A DNA stretch of 30,796 nt from an uncultured Collinsella sp. Its GTDB lineage: Bacteria > Actinomycetota > Coriobacteriia > Coriobacteriales > Coriobacteriaceae. Below, piece after piece: positions 24,259 to 29,104 of the stretch. Position numbers and translations under genes: made by a program. The DNA lies in the NCBI GenBank assembly GCA_958421655.1, contig CATZMG010000019.1, positions 1-30,796 of the forward strand, written 5' to 3'. Within the stretch, counting starts at the first letter, position 1. Each line of letters opens with the position of its first letter. The notes under the pieces are model-generated. The model was given only the letters and a program-made list of their open reading frames with translations, had not been told where the DNA came from and did not search any database.

Positions 24259-25049
24259 TAGAAGACCACCACCTTGGAAGCATCGAACACGGGGCCGCAC
24301 ATGCAGGCGCCCTTCATACCGTCGACCGTCTCGACATTGCAGGTGTTGCAGGCGCCAAAGCCACAGCTCATCATGCGCTCGAGCGACACCTCGCAGTACG
24401 CACCGGCCTCAGCGGCAGCGGCGGCGACTTTCTTCATCATGACGGCGGGACCGCAGCTGGCGACGTAGTCGTAGCCGCCCTCGCCGAGCAGCTCGGCTGC
24501 CGGGTCGGTGCAAAAACCGTGCGTGCCCAGCGAGCCGTCGTCGGTGCAAACGTTGACCGTGGCGCCCAGCGCGCGGAACTCATCGACACCCACGGCCTTG
24601 GAAGCGGTGCCAAAGCCCAGGCAAACGTCGACATCCACGCCCTGCTCGACAAGCTTGCCGGCGAGGCAGAGCACGGGCGGAACGCCGATGCCGCCCGCCA
24701 CGAGCAGCGCCTTCCTGGTGCCCTCGGGAATAAGCCAGCCGCGGCCGCCAGGGCCCAACAGGTTGGACTTGGAGCCGGGGGCCATCTGCGACAGACGACG
24801 GGTGTCGTCGCCCACGACGGCGTACCACAGCTCGACGGTACCGGCCTGGACGTCGGCGCGATAGAAGCTCAGGGGCACGCGAAGCAGCGAGGACGCATCG
24901 CCGGGCACGGCGATGTTCACAAACTGACCGGGCTTGAGCGCGCTTGCAAGCTTGGGGGCCGAGATGACGAGCGAGAAGATGCCGTCGGCGATCTCCTGGT
25001 TCGAGACGACCTCGAAGTCGTGCATGCGTGCAGTGGAAGGTGTGGGCAT
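24258..25049 (-). CDS. pyrK: Dihydroorotate dehydrogenase electron-transfer subunit PyrK
   Basis: A 263-residue iron-sulfur flavoprotein that carries electrons from PyrD to NAD+. The FAD-binding barrel has RVPLSFY (57-63). The NAD domain has LLVAGGIGVPPVLCLA (115-130) and ASCGPAVM. The [2Fe-2S] ligands are C229, C234, C237 and C249 (CGFGACNTC...C). Family length. The ATG at 25049 has GGAG 7 nt upstream; ATG at residue 9 is a possible alternative. It is separated from pyrC by a 92-nt gap with a strong hairpin, the widest gap inside the operon. Confidence 0.96.
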   Translation of the reverse strand: MPTPSTARMHDFEVVSNQEIADGIFSLVISAPKLASALKPGQFVNIAVPGDASSLLRVPLSFYRADVQAGTVELWYAVVGDDTRRLSQMAPGSKSNLLGPGGRGWLIPEGTRKALLVAGGIGVPPVLCLAGKLVEQGVDVDVCLGFGTASKAVGVDEFRALGATVNVCTDDGSLGTHGFCTDPAAELLGEGGYDYVASCGPAVMMKKVAAAAAEAGAYCEVSLERMMSCGFGACNTCNVETVDGMKGACMCGPVFDASKVVVF

Positions 25050-25096
25050 AGACGCTCCAATCCCCCATGCGATTGCATGGTCAAAACGAACAGAAA

Positions 25097-25121
25097 GCGC
25101 GGCACCGCAAGGGCACCGCGC
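25097..25121 (-). terminator. Possible intra-operon terminator between pyrC and pyrK
   Basis: On the minus strand GCGCGGTGCC (25121-25112) pairs with GGTGCCGCGC (25106-25097) through eight Watson-Crick and two G-U pairs, loop CTTGC, followed by TTTCTGTTCGTTTTG. The T-tract is broken, so it may stop only part of the transcripts. A second hairpin, CATGC-AATC-GCATG (25079-25066), follows just before the pyrK ribosome site. Confidence 0.45.
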
Positions 25122-25141
25122 ACAAAAGCGATAAGGCTATG

Positions 25142-26431
25142 CTAGCAGATGCAGCCGTCGGCGAGCGTCTGCTTACCGCCGACAAACACATCGGTGGCAC
25201 GACCGGTAAGCGTGCGGCCGGCAAAACCGGAGTTCTCGGCGCGCGACTCGTAACCGTCCTCGCCGACCGTCCAGGTGGCAGAGGGGTCGAACACGGTCAG
25301 GTCGGCAACGGAGCCCGCCTTGACCTGAACCTGGTCGAGGCCCAGAATCTCACGCGGCTTGATGGCCATGAGCTCGACCATGCGGCCCACGCTCATCTTG
25401 CCCGTGTTGACCAGCTCTGTGAGTACGAGCGACAGGGAGGTCTCGAGGCCGATCATGCCAAAGGGCGCAAGCTCGAACTCGCGGGCCTTCTCCCACGGGG
25501 TGTGGGGAGCGTGATCGGTGACGATAGCGTCGACGGTGCCGTCGATGACGCCCTGACGGATGGCCTCGGCATCTTCCTCGGTACGCAGCGGCGGATTGAC
25601 CTTGAGCGAGGTGTTGTAGGTCTCGTCCAGGTCGTTCTCGGTCAGGAACATGTGGTGCGGGGTAGCCTCGCAGGTAACCTGAACGCCAGCGGCCTTACCG
25701 GCACGCACGATCTCCAGACCATGGGCGGTGGAGATGTGCTGGATGTGCAGCTTGGCACCGGTCAGCTTGGCGATCTCGATGTCGCGGGCGATCTGGAGCT
25801 CCTCGCCGGCAGCCGGCCAACCCTCGAGGGCCAGACGGGTCGAGACCTTGCCCTCGTTGATCTGGCCGTGGCCGACCAGGTCCTCGTCCTGGCAGTGGCT
25901 CATGAAGACCTTGCCGAACATCTTGCCGTAGTCCATGCAGCGACGGAGCATGCCCGCGCCCTGCACGCCGCGACCGTCATCGGTGAAGGCGACGGCGCCG
26001 TGGGCGACCATATCGCCCATCTCGGACATGGCCTCGCCCTTAAGACCGCGGGTCATGGCGCCCGACGGATAGACGCGGCAGTGGCCGACCTCGGCAGCGC
26101 GGGACTTGACGAACTCCACGACGGTGCCGTTATCGGTGACGGGATCGGTGTTGGGCATGGCGCACACGCCGGTAAAGCCGCCCTTGGCAGCTGCGCGGGT
26201 GCCGCTCTCGATGTCCTCTTTGACCTCGTAGCCGGGCTCGCGAAGGTGAACGTGCATATCCACCAGGCCGGGGACGAGGTACTTGCCGGAAAGGTCGCGG
26301 ACCTCGGCTCCCTCGACGGCGAGATTCTCGCCGACCTCGGCGATCTTGTCGCCGTCAATCAGGACGTCAACGACACCGTCAAGCTCGACGGACGGGTCGA
26401 CGACGTGGGCATTCTTAAGAAGCAAGGCCAT
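25142..26431 (-). CDS. pyrC: Dihydroorotase
   Basis: A 429-residue zinc amidohydrolase (class I type) that cyclises carbamoyl-aspartate to dihydroorotate. It has metal-binding DMHVHLRE (H60, H62), GGFTGVCAMPNTDPVTD, FTDDGRG (the Asp found in class I enzymes), SHCQDEDL, LHIQHIST, CEATPHHMFLT and TDHAPHTPWEK, in standard order. The start at 26431 (MALLLKNAHVVDPS) has GGAGG 8 nt upstream; it overlaps the pyrB 3' end by 17 nt, so the two are coupled. Confidence 0.97.
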   Translation of the reverse strand: MALLLKNAHVVDPSVELDGVVDVLIDGDKIAEVGENLAVEGAEVRDLSGKYLVPGLVDMHVHLREPGYEVKEDIESGTRAAAKGGFTGVCAMPNTDPVTDNGTVVEFVKSRAAEVGHCRVYPSGAMTRGLKGEAMSEMGDMVAHGAVAFTDDGRGVQGAGMLRRCMDYGKMFGKVFMSHCQDEDLVGHGQINEGKVSTRLALEGWPAAGEELQIARDIEIAKLTGAKLHIQHISTAHGLEIVRAGKAAGVQVTCEATPHHMFLTENDLDETYNTSLKVNPPLRTEEDAEAIRQGVIDGTVDAIVTDHAPHTPWEKAREFELAPFGMIGLETSLSLVLTELVNTGKMSVGRMVELMAIKPREILGLDQVQVKAGSVADLTVFDPSATWTVGEDGYESRAENSGFAGRTLTGRATDVFVGGKQTLADGCIC

Positions 26432-27359
26432 TATCGGCACCTCCAAGCAGCAGATACAGGATAGCCATACGCACGCAGATACCGGCGTAGACCTGCTCCA
26501 GGATGACGGAGCGTTGCGGGTGGTCGGCCATATAGGAGTCGAACTCGACGCCGCGGTTGATGGGGCCCGGGTGGCAGATGATCGCGTCGGGCTTCATGAG
26601 CTTCTCGCGGTCCTTAGTCAGGCCGAAGAGCTTGTGGTACTCGCGAATGGTCGGGAACGGGGCACCCTCGAGGCGCTCCTGCTGCACGCGCAGCATGTAG
26701 ACGACGTCCAGCTCGGGCAGGACGGAATCGAGGTCGCTCGTCACGTGGTCGCAGCCCAGGACCTCGGGCGCCGGCGGCAGCAGCGTACCGGGGGCGACGG
26801 CGTAGGTCTCGCAGCCCATAATCTTAAGGGCGGGGATCAGCGAGCCGCAAACGCGGGAGTGGGCGATATCGCCGACGACGGCGACCTTCAGACCGTGGAA
26901 GTCACCCTTGTGCTCCCAGATGGTGTACAGGTCGAGTAGGGCCTGCGTAGGATGGTTGTGCTTGCCGTCACCGGCGCAGATGACGCTTGCGGGCGAGTTC
27001 TGCGTGACGATGTAGGGAGCGCCGGCGTGCTTATCGCGCACGACGATGCAGTCGATCTTATAGGCGTTGAGGGTCTCGACAGTGTCGACGAGGCTCTCGC
27101 CCTTGACCGTGGAGGTCGAGGAGCCGCCAAAGTTGAGGCTGTCGGCCGAAAGACGCTTCTCGGCGAGCTCGAAGGAGCTGCGGGTGCGCGTCGAGGGCTC
27201 GTTGAACATGTTGACGATGGTCTTGCCCTTGAGCGTGGGGACCTTCTTGATCGCACGCTCGTTGACCTCGGAGAACGCCTTGGCGGTCTCGAGGATGAGC
27301 TTGATGTCCTCTTCGGAGTACTCGGTAATGTCGATCAGGTGCTTATGGTTGAACGCCAC
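26415..27359 (-). CDS. pyrB: Aspartate carbamoyltransferase catalytic subunit
   Basis: A 314-residue enzyme that joins carbamoyl phosphate to aspartate, the committed step. The carbamoyl phosphate loop is STRTRSSFELA (56-66); HPTQALLDLYTIWEH, VAVVGDIAHSRVCGS, MLRVQQER and HPGPINRGVEF are the other conserved segments. The start is set at GTG 27359 (MAFNHKHLID), 4 nt after the pyrR stop with GGGAGG 11 nt upstream. The GTG four codons earlier (27371) lies inside that ribosome site and inside pyrR. No pyrI regulatory subunit is adjacent, as expected outside proteobacteria and archaea. Confidence 0.95.
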   Translation of the reverse strand: MAFNHKHLIDITEYSEEDIKLILETAKAFSEVNERAIKKVPTLKGKTIVNMFNEPSTRTRSSFELAEKRLSADSLNFGGSSTSTVKGESLVDTVETLNAYKIDCIVVRDKHAGAPYIVTQNSPASVICAGDGKHNHPTQALLDLYTIWEHKGDFHGLKVAVVGDIAHSRVCGSLIPALKIMGCETYAVAPGTLLPPAPEVLGCDHVTSDLDSVLPELDVVYMLRVQQERLEGAPFPTIREYHKLFGLTKDREKLMKPDAIICHPGPINRGVEFDSYMADHPQRSVILEQVYAGICVRMAILYLLLGGADNGLAS

Positions 27360-27363
27360 GGTA

Positions 27364-27948
27364 CTACTCACCTCCCAGCGGCGCGGAGCCCACGTGGGAA
27401 CCCGGCGCGACGTCGTTAATCTCGACGGCAGTGTGGCCGTCGACTTCCTTCATATATAGGTGCACGTTCTCCTCATGCGACGAGGGAACGTTCTTGCCGA
27501 CAAAGTCCGGCGAGATGGGGAGCTCGCGGTGACCGCGGTCAACGAGAACTGCCAGCTCGATGCGGCTCGGACGGCCCAGGTCCATAACGGCGTCCAGAGC
27601 GGCGCGGATGGTACGACCCGTATAAAGGATGTCGTCCACCAGCACGACGCGCTTGCCGTCGACGCTGAAGGGAATGTTGGTAGCGTGGATCGCGGGAGCG
27701 AAATTGGTCGCATAGTCATCGCGGTAGAAGCTGATGTCGAGGCTGCCGAGCGGAACGTCGACGCCCTCGATCTCCTTGATCTCCTCGGCGAGCTTCTTTG
27801 CCAGAAGGTCGCCGCGCGTGACGATACCGACCAGAGCGAGGTCTTCACAGCCCTCGTTGCGCTCGAGGATCTCGTGCGCGATGCGGGTCATCGCTCGGTT
27901 GACGGCGGTCTCGTCCATGATGACCGCCTTGGGGGAAGTCGTGCCCAT
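27364..27948 (-). CDS. pyrR: Pyrimidine operon regulator / uracil phosphoribosyltransferase PyrR
   Basis: A 194-residue bifunctional protein: it binds pyr mRNA in response to UMP/PRPP and has weak uracil phosphoribosyltransferase activity. The PRPP loop is VVLVDDILYTGRT (101-113); early landmarks are MTRIAHEILERN and GIVTRGDLLAKKLA, later RPSRIELAVLVDRGHRELPI. The C-terminus is about 15 residues longer than usual (VAPGSHVGSAPLGGE) and ends inside the pyrB ribosome site. It heads the operon, directly behind an attenuator-like leader, which supports a regulatory role here. The ATG at 27948 has AAGGAG 6 nt upstream. Confidence 0.96.
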   Translation of the reverse strand: MGTTSPKAVIMDETAVNRAMTRIAHEILERNEGCEDLALVGIVTRGDLLAKKLAEEIKEIEGVDVPLGSLDISFYRDDYATNFAPAIHATNIPFSVDGKRVVLVDDILYTGRTIRAALDAVMDLGRPSRIELAVLVDRGHRELPISPDFVGKNVPSSHEENVHLYMKEVDGHTAVEINDVAPGSHVGSAPLGGE

Positions 27949-27987
27949 CGATCTCCTTCCTCACATGTCTTGACTGCTGACACAGTC

Positions 27988-28084
27988 AAAAAAATAGATG
28001 CCCGACCGCTCAAAGCGGACCAGACACCCACAGGAAAGGCTGCTCTTTGGCAGCTATGTAATTCCATGTGGGTATCTCGTACCC
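27988..28084 (-). promoter_or_regulatory. pyr operon attenuator leader (three competing hairpins)
   Basis: On the minus strand, in transcription order: (a) GGGTA-CGAGA-TACCC (28084-28070); (b) a long stem AGATACCCACA (28077-28067) with TGTGGGTGTCT (28032-28022), continued by GGAA/TTCC and an inner GCTGC-CAAAGA-GCAGC hairpin (28054-28039); (c) a terminator, TGTCTGG-T-CCGC with GCGG-TCGGGCA (28026-27999), followed by T7 (27994-27988). Hairpin a uses the 5' arm of b, and b uses the first bases of c, so a permits c while b blocks it: the anti-antiterminator / antiterminator / terminator logic of PyrR-type attenuation. The terminal loop CAAAGA resembles but does not fully match the Bacillus PyrR loop CNGNGA. 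Confidence 0.75.
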
Positions 28085-28102
28085 CTTTAATGGTCAAGGG
28101 AT

Positions 28103-28131
28103 AGTGTAGCCAACCTCGAGCTTAATTGCGA
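28103..28131 (-). promoter_or_regulatory. Promoter of the pyr operon
   Basis: TCGCAA (28131-28126) and TACACT (28108-28103) on the minus strand, 17 nt apart. The expected start near 28096 would transcribe all three leader hairpins. The -35 is weak. Confidence 0.45.
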
Positions 28132-28201
28132 GCATAAATACAGAGCAATCCGTAAACGGAGCCCAATGCTCCATAAACCTATATATATTTGTGGGACGAG
28201 C

Positions 28202-28230
28202 TTGAAAACGCACGCACGAGCTGGCATAAT
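28202..28230 (+). promoter_or_regulatory. Strong-looking plus-strand promoter upstream of rpmB
   Basis: TTGAAA (28202-28207) and CATAAT (28225-28230) separated by exactly 17 nt. It is 170 nt upstream of rpmB and would make a leader containing ACGTA/TACGT, GGCG/CGCC and CTCTGTG/CACAGGG stems. It may be a distal rpmB promoter or the promoter of a small RNA; no gene-length frame or tRNA follows before rpmB. The rest of the intergenic stretch 28132-28340 holds only short dyads such as GGAGC-CCAAT-GCTCC. Confidence 0.5.
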
Positions 28231-28336
28231 CCCCTCTGCTGCACGTAAATCGGATCTACGTCCAGGGCCGTGGCGTGAGCACTATCGCCAAAAGAGGAAT
28301 ATCTCTGTGTAGATTACGCACAGGGAGCTGCTTCTG

Positions 28337-28345
28337 TGCTATAGT
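28337..28345 (+). promoter_or_regulatory. Extended -10 promoter of rpmB
   Basis: TGCTATAGT, the same nine bases as at the rpsT promoter, about 55 nt before the rpmB ATG. No recognisable -35 at 17 nt. Confidence 0.6.
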
Positions 28346-28363
28346 TCAGGCTTGTTTGTTAAC

Positions 28364-28383
28364 GCGACATGTTCGTTTGTCGC
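28364..28383 (+). promoter_or_regulatory. Hairpin in the rpmB leader
   Basis: GCGACA (28364-28369) pairs with TGTCGC (28378-28383) around an 8-nt loop; it ends 3 nt before the AAGGAGG ribosome site. A role in translation control is possible but unproven. Confidence 0.35.
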
Positions 28384-28399
28384 CCAAGGAGGGTCAGTT

Positions 28400-28588
28400 A
28401 TGTCCAAAGTTTGCGAAGTTTGCGGTAAGCACCCCGTTGCCGGTCGCTCCATCAGCCACTCTCACCGCGTCACCAACCGTAAGTTCCGCCCCAACATCCA
28501 GCGCGTGTACGTCGTCGTCGATGGTCACCGTCGCAAGATGAACGTTTGCTCCACCTGCCTCAAGTCCGGCAAGGTTGCGCGCTCCTAA
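28400..28588 (+). CDS. rpmB: 50S ribosomal protein L28
   Basis: A 62-residue L28 of the zinc-binding type, with Cys pairs CEVC near the start and CSTC near the end. KHPVAGRSISHSHRVTNRKFRPNIQRVYVVVDG is the family core. The start at 28400 (MSKVCEVCGKH) is set by AAGGAGG 8 nt upstream; the frame extends to 28352, but those residues are not L28. It is a monocistronic plus-strand gene divergent from the pyr operon, ending at a strong terminator. The retained cysteines mean this paralogue is the zinc-dependent form; a Cys-free copy elsewhere in the genome would suggest zinc-responsive switching. Confidence 0.96.
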   Translation: MSKVCEVCGKHPVAGRSISHSHRVTNRKFRPNIQRVYVVVDGHRRKMNVCSTCLKSGKVARS

Positions 28589-28656
28589 ATAAGGTCTTAC
28601 CAACAAGTACCTCGGACTCTCCGGGTCAAAGACCTCGCGTTCATATAGAACTTACC

Positions 28657-28689
28657 AAAGGCGCTCTCCCCTACGGAGGGCGCCTTTTT
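28657..28689 (+). terminator. Rho-independent terminator of rpmB
   Basis: AAAGGCGCTCTCC (28657-28669) pairs with GGAGGGCGCCTTT (28675-28687, one T-G pair) and ends in T5. An upstream long-range stem AGGTCTT (28592-28598)/AAGACCT (28629-28635) lies between the rpmB stop and this terminator. Confidence 0.93.
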
Positions 28690-28692
28690 GCA

Positions 28693-28951
28693 CTCATTGG
28701 GGACAGACTTACATGAGTGTTTGCAGATGTCAAAGGGATCGTAGCCCAGCTGGTATGCCCTGTAGCTTGACCAGCGGTACGCCTCGATTGAGCCAAGCGC
28801 ACCTTTCACGAGATTGAGACGAATATAGTCGAGCAGCTGCACCGCCTGCGTGTCTGACTCAACCGCGACCCGCGAATAGCAATTGTCAAAAAGATGCCCC
28901 GTTCTTCCCGTTTTCCGATTGAAATTCTCATGTAAGTCCGTCCCCAATGAG
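28693..28951. mobile_element. 259-bp element with 25-bp inverted ends (RAYT remnant)
   Basis: The ends at 28693-28717 and 28927-28951 are reverse complements at 24 of 25 positions (CTCATTGGGGAC(A/G)GACTT...). Each end is itself a small palindrome (CTCAT...ATGAG), a design typical of REP-like targets of REP-associated tyrosine transposases. Between them lies a decayed fragment of such a transposase. No target-site duplication is evident. The left end starts 3 nt past the T-run of the rpmB terminator. Confidence 0.7.
28718..28947 (-). pseudogene. REP-associated (Y1/IS200-like) transposase fragment
   Basis: The minus-strand frame from a TTG at 28947 reads NFNRKTGRTGHLFDNCYS, then RVAVESD, LLDYIRLNLVKGAL and YRWSSYRAY. 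This is the recognisable stretch that follows the catalytic Tyr helix in RAYT transposases (usually YFN.K..R.GHLFQ.RY...VESD..LL...RYIH.NPV.AG...WSSY). Everything upstream, including the HUH motif and the catalytic Tyr, is missing; full family members are about 150-330 residues. The frame continues through the left repeat to 28597 with no family similarity. It cannot be an active transposase. The 5' part appears replaced by the inverted end. Confidence 0.72.
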
Positions 28952-28982
28952 CGGGGCGATGCAGCAGGCAGATAGTTTTAGT

Positions 28983-29012
28983 TAAAGCGGTTCATTTTAT
29001 TGAAGCGCTTTA
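28983..29012. promoter_or_regulatory. 30-bp operator-like dyad upstream of adhE
   Basis: TAAAGCGGTTCA (28983-28994) and TGAAGCGCTTTA (29001-29012) are inverted repeats at 11 of 12 positions, with the AT-rich centre TTTTAT. It lies just upstream of the adhE promoter, so a regulator bound here could act as activator or repressor. It does not fit the Rex consensus well. Confidence 0.5.
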
Positions 29013-29055
29013 GTATGCCTTTTACGGGAATCTTACCGTTCGCCGAATAATTTCT

Positions 29056-29064
29056 TGCTATCAT
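29056..29064 (+). promoter_or_regulatory. Extended -10 promoter of adhE
   Basis: TGCTATCAT is an extended -10 about 40 nt before the adhE ATG. The -35 region at 17 nt (CCGTTC) is poor, so help from an activator is plausible. A small dyad ACGG...CCGT (29024-29039) sits around the -35 position. Confidence 0.5.
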
Positions 29065-29104
29065 GCAAGGCGTAGGGTAAATCTCCGATCGCAAGGAGAC
29101 ACAA

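Noticed and set aside
25067..26464. 465-codon open frame on the plus strand opposite pyrC
   Set aside because: Same shadow effect; no family features, and pyrC is complete on the other strand.
28132..28340. A tRNA or known riboswitch in the pyr-rpmB intergenic region
   Set aside because: No cloverleaf with T-arm GTTCRA, no CCA-type end and no recognisable riboswitch core; only short hairpins.
28983..29012. Rex operator upstream of adhE
   Set aside because: The dyad half-sites are TAAAGCG and lack the TTGTGAA/TTCACAA pattern, so naming Rex would be unsupported.
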